DNA from: Chitinophaga niabensis
Lineage (GTDB): Bacteria > Bacteroidota > Bacteroidia > Chitinophagales > Chitinophagaceae
Assembly: GCF_900129465.1 (NCBI RefSeq)
Contig: NZ_FSRA01000002.1
Span: forward strand, 1,302,001-1,366,000
Length of the DNA stretch: 64,000 nucleotides
Reading direction: 5' to 3'
A program made the translations under genes and the position numbers. Positions 26,854-35,116 of this stretch are shown here, in pieces. Each line of letters opens with the position of its first letter. Position 1 is the stretch's first letter. Below the pieces are notes generated by a model. The model made no database searches. It saw nothing but the letters and a program-made list of their open reading frames with translations, and was not told where the DNA came from.

Positions 26854-26871
26854 CCCCTATATCATTGAATA

Positions 26872-26911
26872 AACGACAAAGGCCACCGATCATTCGGTGG
26901 CCTTTGTCGTT
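26872..26911. terminator. Strong bidirectional terminator
   Basis: 18-bp perfect inverted repeat (AACGACAAAGGCCACCGA, 4-nt loop TCAT, reverse complement) ending in TTTT on the + strand. It serves the minus-strand DPP-IV gene that ends at 26925 and would also stop + strand readthrough from small RNA C. Confidence 0.85.
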
Positions 26912-26924
26912 TTAAAAGCTTTTA

Positions 26925-29072
26925 TCAGTTCGTTCCCTGGAATAAACGGGGTAATGGCTTACCTAACAGGTTCTCATACACGAAACGATAGGATTCATTC
27001 CGGGAATGGGTTCCTTTGGCCCCTCCCCATCCATGACGCTCACCGGGATAAAGCATGAGTTCAAAGTGTTTGCCGAGGTCCTGGAGCTTATTTACCAGCT
27101 GAATGGTGTTCTGAAGGTGTACATTATCGTCCATGGTGCCATGTACGATGCGCAGCAGTCCTTTATATTTGTCGGCATGGGTCATCACATTGGTGAGCTT
27201 GTAACCTTCGGGATTGTCTTTGGGAGTATCCATGAAACGTTCGGTATAATGGCTGTCGTACAGCGCCCAGTCAGTTACAGAGAAGTTGGCCATTCCATGG
27301 GTGAACACTTCTGCGCCGTAAGTGAGTGCCATACAGGTCATATAACCCCCATAACTGCCTCCGGTCATGCAAACTTTTGAAGCATCCACACCGGGTTGGC
27401 TGATGAGCCATTTAGTGGCATCCATGTAATCTTCTATCTCATATTTACCAAGCTGGCGGTGAATGTAGTTCATGCCCACTTTGCCCAAATGCCCTGCGGC
27501 ACGGTTATCTATTGCCACCTGTATGATCCCTTCCTTTGCATACCATTGTAATTGTGCGAGGTTGGGCCTCCAGGAATCATAGACTGTTCCTGCATCCGGA
27601 CCACCATAGATACTGATCAGCACAGGATATTTTTTACCGGGTTGCATGTTCAGCGGCCAGATGATGGTGAGTGGCAATTCAAGTCCATCGCGGGTTTTGT
27701 AGGTCTTTAATTCCGGCATGGCCAGTTTGTAAGTATCATAAGCAGCGCCATGTGCATTACCCAGTTCACGTACCACTTTGCCCTTATCGTTTAATAAGGT
27801 CATTTTAGGCGGTGTGGTGAGGTTGCTGTAGGTGGTAATGAAATAGTCTCCGCCATTTGGTGATAAACGTACCTCGTGGGAGAATTCGCCGAAAGTGAGG
27901 CGTTGCGGTTCTCCTCCGTTGATACCTACTTTATAGAGATCGAAACGGGTGCTGGCTTCTTTGCGGGCAGTGAAGAAAACGGTTTGTTTCTTTTCATCTA
28001 CCTGCAGCACATCCCTTACACGCCAGTTGCCATTGGTGAGTTGCTTTTTGAAGCTGCCATCCATATTATGGAGGTAGAGATGGTCCCAGCCGGATTTATC
28101 GCTTTTTACAATGAAACCTTTGTTGTTGGCCAGGAAATAGATATCCGTGAACCAGTCTACCCAGGTCTTTTGTTTTTCCTCGTACACTATTTTCTTGCTG
28201 CCATTTTGGGTATCTATCGCATAAATGATCAGGTCGTTCTGCTCACGGGGCATCCATTGTGCCCATAATGCAGAACCGTCCGGGGACCAGAAGGGGGTGC
28301 CGAAATACTGATCGTCCTTTTCATTGAAATCGGCCCAGGTGATATTGCCGCCGGTTACAGGAACGATGGCCAGCTTCACTTCAGGATTGGTATCTCCGGC
28401 TTTTGGATAACGGGTGTTTTCCAGGAAGCCGTGCTGGCCTGCTTCGCTATAAATGGGGAAAACAGGTACTTTGCTGTCGTCAAAACGCATGAAAGCAATC
28501 CTTCTGCTATCCGGGCTCCACCAGAAGGCACGGTAGCGGGAACTGCGGCCCAGGATCTCTTCATAATATACCCAGGAGGCCCAACCGTTATAGATCACAT
28601 CGGAGCCATCAGAAGTATACTGGATCTCTTTTTTAGTGGCCACTTCAATAGCAAAGAGGTTGTTATTGCGTGTGAACGCTACGTATTTTTCATCAGGAGA
28701 AAGGGTAGGGTTCTTTTCCAGCTCGTCATTATTGGTAAGCCTGATCTCTTCTCCCCCGTTGGGTCTTTGTATATAGATATCGTTGTTCTTCACACTAACC
28801 GTGTTACCGGTAGCGGGTGGTTGCACGTAAGGAGCTGTTTTGCCGGTTTTGGCGTCTACAGAAAGCATCTGCCCTGCGCGGGATTCGATATAATGATCTT
28901 TGTCTGCCCAGCCGCGGATGAAAGGAAGGGTTTCTGTAATGCTCACCGGACGGGTAAAGATCTGGTCGAAAGTGAGTTCTTTTTTTTCCTGTGCCAGCGC
29001 TGGTTGTGCGGAAACTGTCAGTAAAGAAAGGCCGGTAAGCCATACCGGCAGCGATTTGTACATGCTTCTCAT
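26925..29072 (-). CDS. Exported dipeptidyl peptidase IV-like S9 peptidase
   Basis: 715-residue exported prolyl oligopeptidase-family enzyme. A signal peptide (cleavage after QPALA) is followed by a DPP-IV N-terminal beta-propeller of about 450 residues (WASWVYYEEILGR, the glutamate-bearing substrate motif, is visible) and a C-terminal alpha/beta hydrolase. The catalytic Ser lies in GGSYGGYM, with Asp in GTMDDNVH and His in GERHGWGG. It cleaves X-Pro or X-Ala dipeptides from peptide N-termini in the periplasm. It is a monocistronic gene ending at the terminator at 26872. Confidence 0.93.
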   Translation of the reverse strand: MRSMYKSLPVWLTGLSLLTVSAQPALAQEKKELTFDQIFTRPVSITETLPFIRGWADKDHYIESRAGQMLSVDAKTGKTAPYVQPPATGNTVSVKNNDIYIQRPNGGEEIRLTNNDELEKNPTLSPDEKYVAFTRNNNLFAIEVATKKEIQYTSDGSDVIYNGWASWVYYEEILGRSSRYRAFWWSPDSRRIAFMRFDDSKVPVFPIYSEAGQHGFLENTRYPKAGDTNPEVKLAIVPVTGGNITWADFNEKDDQYFGTPFWSPDGSALWAQWMPREQNDLIIYAIDTQNGSKKIVYEEKQKTWVDWFTDIYFLANNKGFIVKSDKSGWDHLYLHNMDGSFKKQLTNGNWRVRDVLQVDEKKQTVFFTARKEASTRFDLYKVGINGGEPQRLTFGEFSHEVRLSPNGGDYFITTYSNLTTPPKMTLLNDKGKVVRELGNAHGAAYDTYKLAMPELKTYKTRDGLELPLTIIWPLNMQPGKKYPVLISIYGGPDAGTVYDSWRPNLAQLQWYAKEGIIQVAIDNRAAGHLGKVGMNYIHRQLGKYEIEDYMDATKWLISQPGVDASKVCMTGGSYGGYMTCMALTYGAEVFTHGMANFSVTDWALYDSHYTERFMDTPKDNPEGYKLTNVMTHADKYKGLLRIVHGTMDDNVHLQNTIQLVNKLQDLGKHFELMLYPGERHGWGGAKGTHSRNESYRFVYENLLGKPLPRLFQGTN

Positions 29073-29281
29073 AATTTAAACAGGTTGAGGTACGGGGGAT
29101 TTCGCCCCGGGGTGACGAAAATAAAGATCAAATATCAATTTGAGCAATGAAATGTACCAGCGGTAGGAGGCTTTAGGCTGAAACTACCGGCTATGGCGGT
29201 AAAACCTCCAGCTATGAACCCAAAGAAGGCAACCAGGAACTTCTGCAAACACAGTTCCGCAAATCAAAGTACATTCGATTT

Positions 29282-29343
29282 GGTTTTTCATAGGATATGG
29301 TCCGAAAACGAATAGGGCAGCGAGTTTATCTACTGCCCTATTT
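29282..29343 (+). ncRNA. Putative small RNA, copy D (no tandem boxes)
   Basis: Core GGTTTTTCATAGGATATGGT 4 bp after TACATTCG (29270-29277, seven of eight -7 positions). The 3' end is a perfect 10-bp hairpin AATAGGGCAG / CTGCCCTATT (29311-29320, 29333-29342). The right arm overlaps the last codons and stop of the minus-strand DoxX gene, so the hairpin may terminate both strands. Unlike copies A, B, C and E it has no CGTTYAC pair at the expected position. Confidence 0.55.
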
Positions 29344-29704
29344 GTTTGATATGATTGATCACATTTCCGATAACGATAGCTGCTGCCATTAACCCGATAT
29401 CCTTTAACAGGTTGGCCGGGGCCATGGGACTGTTCTTCATCAGGCCGGGTACATGGATGGCGAAGATGAAGATCAGCAGCATAAGGGCCAGCAGGTAACA
29501 GGCCAGTTTTGCTTTCTTGTTCAGAATAATGGCGATGCAGGCCAGCAGCATTCCAACGCCGGTAATAAAAACCCAGAAAGCGCCGCCAGGAATGGGAACC
29601 ATGCCGGCCATGTCTTTTGCATGTACCATGTGGTTGACGCCAAAATAAGCCCATATTAATGCATAGAGAACAGTTGCCGCGCGGGTACGGATGTGAATCT
29701 TCAT
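29330..29704 (-). CDS. DoxX-family membrane protein
   Basis: 124-residue four-helix DoxX/DoxD-like membrane protein. The first helix contains ALIWAYFGVNHMVHAKDMAGMVP, a family-typical region, and the last GLMAAAIVIGNVINHI. DoxX proteins are often linked to redox or thiol stress, but no specific reaction is established. Its last codons overlap the terminator hairpin of small RNA D on the opposite strand. It lies downstream of lysS but is separated from it by a terminator. Confidence 0.8.
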   Translation of the reverse strand: MKIHIRTRAATVLYALIWAYFGVNHMVHAKDMAGMVPIPGGAFWVFITGVGMLLACIAIILNKKAKLACYLLALMLLIFIFAIHVPGLMKNSPMAPANLLKDIGLMAAAIVIGNVINHIKQIGQ

Positions 29705-29735
29705 ACGGGAAGTTTTAAGGTTTCAACAATAAAAA

Positions 29736-29763
29736 AACCGGATCCCTGGTGAAGGATCCGGTT
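29736..29763 (-). terminator. lysS terminator
   Basis: AACCGGATCC / GGATCCGGTT, a 10-bp stem with an 8-nt loop, followed by a run of T on the minus strand (AAAAAAA on +). It lies 25 bp after the lysS stop. Confidence 0.88.
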
Positions 29764-29787
29764 ACTAATATACTGAATACGTAGCGA

Positions 29788-31317
29788 TTATGGGTTATTC
29801 TCCGGCCTCATTTGCGGGAAGAACAGTACATCCTGGATAGAAGGCTGATTCGTCATCAGCATCGTTAACCTGTCTATACCAATCCCGATACCGGAAGTAG
29901 GCGGCATACCATATTCCAGTGCGCGGAGGAAATCATAATCGATGTACATGGCTTCGTCATCTCCTCTTTCCATTAATTGCACCTGCTCCTCAAAACGCTG
30001 CCGCTGATCGATAGGATCATTCAGCTCAGAGTAGGCATTGGCAATTTCCTTTCCGTTACAGATCAGCTCAAAACGTTCCACCACGCCGGTTTTGCTGCGG
30101 TGTTTCTTGGTGAGCGGGCTCATTTCAACAGGGTAATCTATGATGAAAGTAGGTTGTACATAATGATGTTCGCACTTCTCCCCGAAGATCTCGTCGATGA
30201 GCTTTCCTTTACCGGAACTGGCTTCTACCTGGATGTGCAATTGCTTGCAAACATCGCGGAGCTGCGCTTCGTCCATGTCCGTAATATCAATACCCGTATG
30301 TTCTTTAATGGCATCGAACATGGTTACGCGGCGGTAGGGAGCTTTAAAATCTATCTCCTTGTCTCCTACCGTTACCTTTGAGCTGCCGTTCACATTGATG
30401 GCTACTTTTTCAAGCAGCGTTTCCGTGGTGCGCATCATCCATTCATAATCCTTGTAGGCGGCGTACATTTCCATTACGGTGAATTCCGGGTTATGGGTAC
30501 GGTCCATTCCTTCGTTGCGGAAATCTTTCGCAAACTCATACACCCCTTCAAATCCGCCAACGATCAGTCTTTTCAGGTACAGTTCGTTTGCAATGCGGAG
30601 ATATAATGGAATATCCAGCGCATTATGATGGGTGATAAAGGGACGGGCAGTAGCACCACCGGGGATAGCTTGCAGGATAGGTGTTTCCACTTCCAGGTAG
30701 CCCATTTCATTATAGAAATCGCGCATGGTTTGTACCAGGCGGGTACGTTTGATAAAGGCTTCCTTGATCTGGGGATTGATCACCAGGTCCGCATACCGCT
30801 GGCGGTATTTGAATTCAGGATCTGTTACACTGTCAAAGGACTCCCCTTCTTTTTCTTTTACCACCGGCAATGGGCGTAACGCTTTTGCCAGGATGGTGAG
30901 TTCTTTTACGTGAACGGAGGTTTCGCCTGTTTTGGTGATAAAGGCATACCCTTTCACGCCAATGAAATCTCCCAGGTCTGTGAGTTTCTTCCAAACCTGG
31001 TCGTAAAGGGATTTATCTTCACCGGGGCAGATATCGTCCCGTTTTATATATAATTGAATACGGCCTTTGCTATCCTGCAATACGGCAAAGTTTGCCTTCC
31101 CCATATCGCGGGTGCTCATGATGCGGCCGGCGAGGCAAACATCCTGGTATTGTTCTTTGGTTTCCTCAGAATAACCGGCTTTGATATCCACGGAATAAGC
31201 ATTCACGGGATACTCCGGGGCCGGATACGGGTCGATGCCCAAGTTTACAAGTTCCTGCAGCTTTTCGCGGCGAATGATCTCCTGTTCTGAAAGCTGTTGT
31301 TGGCTAATTACGCTCAT
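29788..31317 (-). CDS. lysS: Lysyl-tRNA synthetase, class II
   Basis: 509-residue class II LysRS. It has an N-terminal OB-fold anticodon-binding domain (about residues 58-170), motif 2 FRNEGMDRTHNPEFTVMEMY and motif 3 GIGIGIDRLTML near the C-terminus, with PPTSGIGIG typical of LysRS. It charges tRNA-Lys. Length matches the bacterial family. Promoter TATTTTTG lies 62 bp upstream of the ATG. Confidence 0.97.
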   Translation of the reverse strand: MSVISQQQLSEQEIIRREKLQELVNLGIDPYPAPEYPVNAYSVDIKAGYSEETKEQYQDVCLAGRIMSTRDMGKANFAVLQDSKGRIQLYIKRDDICPGEDKSLYDQVWKKLTDLGDFIGVKGYAFITKTGETSVHVKELTILAKALRPLPVVKEKEGESFDSVTDPEFKYRQRYADLVINPQIKEAFIKRTRLVQTMRDFYNEMGYLEVETPILQAIPGGATARPFITHHNALDIPLYLRIANELYLKRLIVGGFEGVYEFAKDFRNEGMDRTHNPEFTVMEMYAAYKDYEWMMRTTETLLEKVAINVNGSSKVTVGDKEIDFKAPYRRVTMFDAIKEHTGIDITDMDEAQLRDVCKQLHIQVEASSGKGKLIDEIFGEKCEHHYVQPTFIIDYPVEMSPLTKKHRSKTGVVERFELICNGKEIANAYSELNDPIDQRQRFEEQVQLMERGDDEAMYIDYDFLRALEYGMPPTSGIGIGIDRLTMLMTNQPSIQDVLFFPQMRPENNP

Positions 31318-31378
31318 TTTCGTGTGTGATACTGGTTTTTAACGGGTTGCTGACAGCTGCCCGCTCCGAAATGGAGAG

Positions 31379-31386
31379 CAAAAATA
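31379..31386 (-). promoter_or_regulatory. -7 box of lysS promoter
   Basis: Minus-strand TATTTTTG, a perfect TAnnTTTG match, with a TTCG about 21 bp further upstream as a weak -33 element. Expected transcription start is near 31373. Confidence 0.5.
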
Positions 31387-31472
31387 ATTTATTTCAGTGG
31401 TTTTGTACGAATTGCGTTGGAGGCCCCCTTCCGCCACCATATTTTAACAATTTTCTTTTATATATAACTGGG

Positions 31473-31500
31473 TTGATTGGTGCGGTTATTGCTAACTTTA
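31473..31500 (+). promoter_or_regulatory. Putative promoter of universal stress protein gene
   Basis: TTG at 31473-31475, 17-bp spacer and TAACTTTA at 31493-31500 (seven of eight -7 positions). The ATG is at 31517, so the leader would be very short. Confidence 0.45.
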
Positions 31501-31516
31501 TGTAAAACCACCCGGC

Positions 31517-32344
31517 ATGAAAACGATTATTGTACCGACTGATTTTTCCGAAACAGCTTATAACGCTGCGCGATATGCGATTGGTTTAGCCCAGCAGCTT
31601 GGGGTTTCTAAGATCATCCTCTATCACGCATATGAATTGATCGTTCCTATTCCGGACCTCCCCACGGCGGTGCCTATGGTAAATATGGAAGATCTGAGAG
31701 ATGCCAGTATAGAGGGATTGCATAAAATGAGAAATGAACTGGCAGGGGAATTACCTGCTTCCATCAGCCTGCTTGTTAGGGCGGATAATCATTTACTGGC
31801 GGCTAACATAGACCAGGTATGTAAAGAAGAAGAGGTGGACCTTATTGTAATGGGTATCACAGGCGGCAGCCAGCTGGAAGAAATACTGGTAGGTTCCAAT
31901 ACGGTGGATGTAGTGAAGAATTCCAGTTATCCTGTTATTGTAGTGCCTACTTCGGCATCCTTTTCACCCATTAAAAAGATCGTATTTGCCTGCGACCTGC
32001 GCAAAGTGGCGAAAACCACCCGCAAGGAACCATTGCATAAATTACTGGATGCATTTACACCGGAGCTGCTGGTGCTGAACATACAGAAAGAAGGCAAAGA
32101 ACATATGCATCCTGAAGAGAACCAGGAACTGGATAACATGCTGCATAATTATAACCCGCAGTATCATTTTGTAGATCATCCAAACGTGGCGGAAGGTATT
32201 ACAGCGTTTGCCGAAAAACAGTCGGCAGACCTCTTGCTGATCATTCCTAAAAAACATGGGTTGTTCGACAGTATCTTTAAACGCAGTAATACTTCCCGGA
32301 TCGCATTTCATACAAACGTCCCTTTACTATCCATACATGAATAA
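31517..32344 (+). CDS. Universal stress protein with two UspA domains
   Basis: 275-residue tandem UspA protein. Domain 1 (residues 1-146) begins MKTIIVPTDFSETAYNAARYAIGLA and ends with the ATP-binding-type G-x2-G-x9-G(S/N) motif in MGITGGSQLEEILVGSNTVDVV. Domain 2 (from about residue 152, KKIVFACDL) lacks a clean nucleotide motif. Bacteroidota have many such fused forms. The stop overlaps a possible upstream start of the DUF4197 gene. Confidence 0.9.
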   Translation: MKTIIVPTDFSETAYNAARYAIGLAQQLGVSKIILYHAYELIVPIPDLPTAVPMVNMEDLRDASIEGLHKMRNELAGELPASISLLVRADNHLLAANIDQVCKEEEVDLIVMGITGGSQLEEILVGSNTVDVVKNSSYPVIVVPTSASFSPIKKIVFACDLRKVAKTTRKEPLHKLLDAFTPELLVLNIQKEGKEHMHPEENQELDNMLHNYNPQYHFVDHPNVAEGITAFAEKQSADLLLIIPKKHGLFDSIFKRSNTSRIAFHTNVPLLSIHE

Positions 32345-32354
32345 TTTAAAATCT

Positions 32355-33095
32355 ATGCTAAGAAAAACACTTTTATTACTGGCAGGTGTGTTAGTACTGC
32401 ACACTGCAACGCAGGCACAAATATTGAAGAAGGCCTCTGGTCTTTTAAAATCAGGCGGTACTTCTACCGGTACAGGTTCTGTTACAGAGAATGAGGCTGG
32501 AATGGGTATTAAAGAGGCTTTGGAGAAAGGTGTGCAGGCGGGAATTGCTGCACTAAACAAACAAAATGGTTTCTTTGGAAATGAAGCGTATAAAGTTTTG
32601 TTACCGCCGGATGCATTGAAAGCGGAGAAAACATTGCGTGGTATTGGTTTAGGTGGTGAAGTGGACAAAGCGATCCTGCAGATCAACCGTGCGGCTGAAC
32701 AGGCAGTAGGTTTTGCCTCTCCCATCTTTGTGAATGCTATCAAATCCATGACCATTACAGATGCCCTGAACCTGTTGAAAGGCGGGCAGCGTTCTGCTAC
32801 TGATTTCTTCCAGAACAAAACTACGGAGTCGCTGAAGTCTGCGTTCTCTCCTGTTGTTGACAGTGCGCTGAACAATACGGCGGCTACGAAGTACTACAGC
32901 ACTTTGGTGACAAAGTACAATGGCCTGCCTACTACATTCAATAAGATCAACCCGGACCTGAAAGGGTATGTGACAGAGAAAGCAGTGAAGGCTTTATTTG
33001 ATCAGATCGCGAAGGAAGAGCTGGCGATCCGTCAGAATCCTGCAGCAAGGTCTACAGAGTTGTTGAAGAAGGTATTTGGGAATGTGAAGATCTAA
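32355..33095 (+). CDS. DUF4197 exported protein
   Basis: 246-residue protein with an N-terminal signal peptide (RKTLLLLAGVLVLHTATQAQ) and a DUF4197 domain over most of the mature part. Recognisable stretches are GIKEALEKGVQAGI, LLPPDALKAEKTLRGIG, AAEQAVGFASPIFVNAIKSMTITDAL and LLKGGQRSATDFF. Start is ATG 32355; ATG 32337 would add six residues and overlap the stress-protein stop. Function unknown. Confidence 0.87.
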   Translation: MLRKTLLLLAGVLVLHTATQAQILKKASGLLKSGGTSTGTGSVTENEAGMGIKEALEKGVQAGIAALNKQNGFFGNEAYKVLLPPDALKAEKTLRGIGLGGEVDKAILQINRAAEQAVGFASPIFVNAIKSMTITDALNLLKGGQRSATDFFQNKTTESLKSAFSPVVDSALNNTAATKYYSTLVTKYNGLPTTFNKINPDLKGYVTEKAVKALFDQIAKEELAIRQNPAARSTELLKKVFGNVKI

Positions 33096-33110
33096 GGAGA
33101 TCATTATAAA

Positions 33111-33149
33111 AAGAACGGGCGTTTCATGGAGGTGAAGCGCCCGTTCTTA
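33111..33149. terminator. Terminator after DUF4197 gene
   Basis: AAGAACGGGCG...CGCCCGTTCTT stem with inner pairs TTC/GAA and a short loop, lying between the convergent DUF4197 and flavin-reductase genes. Confidence 0.8.
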
Positions 33150-33176
33150 TTTGGAAGTGATTTTTTTATCAGGATC

Positions 33177-34058
33177 TTACCCCCCGGCCAGCAACACCTG
33201 CCAGGCCTCATTCACTTTATTCTCCGCTAACAATTGCTTAGCATAGGTATGCAATTCCTTTTCCATTTCATCAGGGCTGATACTATAATACTGAATGATA
33301 TTCTTCAAATGATCATCATGGAAAGTAGCGTCTATCACGGGGAATTCATGTACGTTCCCTAACTGCCCAAGGTTATTGCCGGTAAGGATAGTACTGTTCC
33401 TGATGCCCCAGGGCAATGCATCTACACCAATGCCTAATTTTAAATTTGGCTTGGCTACTTCAAATACGGCATTGCCGGAAGCGCGGCAATAATAATCTGC
33501 CCCCATCCTGGCAACGAGGTCTATGAGCTGCGGATCTATTTTTCCGTTTGCATCCAGTACATCATCATTGATATGGATCATCACCGGCTCACAGATCACG
33601 AGATTGCCCGCGCCGCCATGGTTACCGGTTTCGATCACTTGTTTCACCACACATTCCAATTGCACCGGACTTTCTTTCACACGGAAAGGCCTTATGATCT
33701 CTGAGGCGAGTGGTGTGAAACCTGCTTTCTCAAATTCGCTGGTGCCTTTCGGGTATTCACAGCTTGCCAGGGAGGCTTGCTGCACCATGGCATAGTTCAC
33801 CACATTGATCACCACTTCTTTTGTAGCATAGATATTTTCCAGTGTATGTTTTACGGTGTTATCACGCACACGGCGGGAAGGCGAAAAGATCAGCGTGGGA
33901 GGATTAGAGCCGAATACATTGAAGAAACTAAAGGGAGAAAGGTTTGGCTGCCCTTCTTCATCAACTGTGCTCGCAAAACAAATAGGCCGCGGGGCAATTG
34001 CACCCAGCAGATAAGCATGCAGCTCTCCGGTTTTTATCTCACCTGGTACTACTTTCAT
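33177..34058 (-). CDS. Flavin reductase-like (FMN-binding split barrel) protein
   Basis: 293-residue protein with a flavin-reductase-like split barrel in the first 200 residues. The FMN-binding signature is AIAPRPICFASTVDEEGQPNLSPFSFFNVFGSNPPTLIFSPS. The C-terminal about 90 residues (KPNLKLGIGVDALPWGIRNS...) are an extension seen in related Bacteroidota proteins. The start overlaps the FAA-hydrolase stop by 4 bp, so the two are translationally coupled and probably act in the same catabolic route. The substrate is unknown. Confidence 0.87.
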   Translation of the reverse strand: MKVVPGEIKTGELHAYLLGAIAPRPICFASTVDEEGQPNLSPFSFFNVFGSNPPTLIFSPSRRVRDNTVKHTLENIYATKEVVINVVNYAMVQQASLASCEYPKGTSEFEKAGFTPLASEIIRPFRVKESPVQLECVVKQVIETGNHGGAGNLVICEPVMIHINDDVLDANGKIDPQLIDLVARMGADYYCRASGNAVFEVAKPNLKLGIGVDALPWGIRNSTILTGNNLGQLGNVHEFPVIDATFHDDHLKNIIQYYSISPDEMEKELHTYAKQLLAENKVNEAWQVLLAGG

Positions 34059-35071
34059 ACATTCTTTTTCTGAGAGAGGATAGAGAAGTCAGACGCTTCC
34101 GCTACGATGGTATTAACGAGGCGGCCCAATCCTTCTATTTCCATTTCCACTACGTCTCCGGCCTGCAGCCATTGTTCCTTGTAATTGGGATCGTTCAGTT
34201 TACCGGTGCCGTTGAGTTCCAGGAAACAACCGGTGCCAACGGTACCGCTGCCGATAATATCTCCTGGCAGGATATCTGCACCATAGGCACAACGTTCTAC
34301 TATCTCTGCAAAGGTCCAGTCCATATCACCCATATTGCCTTCACTTACCTGTATACCATTCACCCAGCAACGCATTTTGAGATTATAGCTATTGCCGGTG
34401 TGGCCTTCTTTAGCCGGTACCAGGTAAGGTTCCAGTTCATCGGGGGTTACCAGCATGGGGCCTATTACAGTAGAGAAATCTTTGCCTTTGGCGGGGCCCA
34501 GGTTCAGTTTCATTTCTTCCATTTGCAGGAGGCGTGCGCTCATATCATTCATGATCATGTATCCGCCGATGTATTCATCCGCTTCGGCAGCAGAGATATT
34601 GCGGCCGCGTTTGCAGATCACGATGGCTGCTTCCAGCTCAAAGTCCAGGTTGCGGAAATGGTCAGGCATGCAGAGGATCTCCCCGGGGCCTTGTATGGCA
34701 TTATGATTGGTGAAATAGAAGATGGGATATTGATCAAACTCGGGGATCATCTCTACTTTACGGTTCCGGCGGGCTGCAGCTACGTGCTGGCGGAAAGCAT
34801 AACCATCCCTGCAGGAGGTTGGAAAGGGCACAGGGGCCAGCAATTGCGCAGATTCATAAGGAACGCCCCAGCTTGTGGCCCTTGGCATTTTGCCTGCTTT
34901 GAGCTGTGCATCCAGTTGAATAGCGAGGTCTATTACTTCTTCCCACATCTGCAGGAACATGTGCATGGTGGTGGGCAGATCAGGATGTAACTCCTGTACA
35001 TTATACAACTGACCATTCACCAGCATGGCCAGCTGGTCTACTTCTTCCCGTAAATAGGTAACGAGTTTCAT
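34055..35071 (-). CDS. Fumarylacetoacetate hydrolase-family protein
   Basis: 338-residue FAA-hydrolase family enzyme; members cleave C-C bonds of beta-diketones in aromatic catabolism. The N-terminal domain begins MKLVTYLREEVDQLAMLVNG. The metal site shows DFELEAAIVICKRGRNIS with its Glu, followed by MNDMSARLLQMEEM and KGKDFSTVIGPML. GSGTVGTGC is the late conserved loop. It is first in a two-gene unit with the flavin reductase. Other aromatic-catabolism genes in the window (tryptophan dioxygenase, pterin dehydratase) are far away. Confidence 0.88.
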   Translation of the reverse strand: MKLVTYLREEVDQLAMLVNGQLYNVQELHPDLPTTMHMFLQMWEEVIDLAIQLDAQLKAGKMPRATSWGVPYESAQLLAPVPFPTSCRDGYAFRQHVAAARRNRKVEMIPEFDQYPIFYFTNHNAIQGPGEILCMPDHFRNLDFELEAAIVICKRGRNISAAEADEYIGGYMIMNDMSARLLQMEEMKLNLGPAKGKDFSTVIGPMLVTPDELEPYLVPAKEGHTGNSYNLKMRCWVNGIQVSEGNMGDMDWTFAEIVERCAYGADILPGDIIGSGTVGTGCFLELNGTGKLNDPNYKEQWLQAGDVVEMEIEGLGRLVNTIVAEASDFSILSQKKNV

Positions 35072-35096
35072 GTGTTGGTTTTGGTGTTTTAGTGCT

Positions 35097-35112
35097 CAAA
35101 TATATAACTTTA
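35097..35112. promoter_or_regulatory. Divergent promoter pair, FAA hydrolase / hydrolase-deacetylase fusion
   Basis: Minus-strand TATATTTG at 35104-35097 (perfect -7 box, reading toward 35071) adjoins + strand TAACTTTA at 35105-35112 (seven of eight). The two -7 boxes are back to back, so the polymerases would compete. The + strand ATG at 35117 would have almost no leader. Confidence 0.45.
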
Positions 35113-35116
35113 AGGT

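Noticed and set aside
29166..29209. Imperfect inverted repeat GGAGGcTTTA / TAAAaCCTCC upstream of small RNA D
   Set aside because: It has a mismatch and a long loop, is not found at the other four copies, and no function could be assigned.
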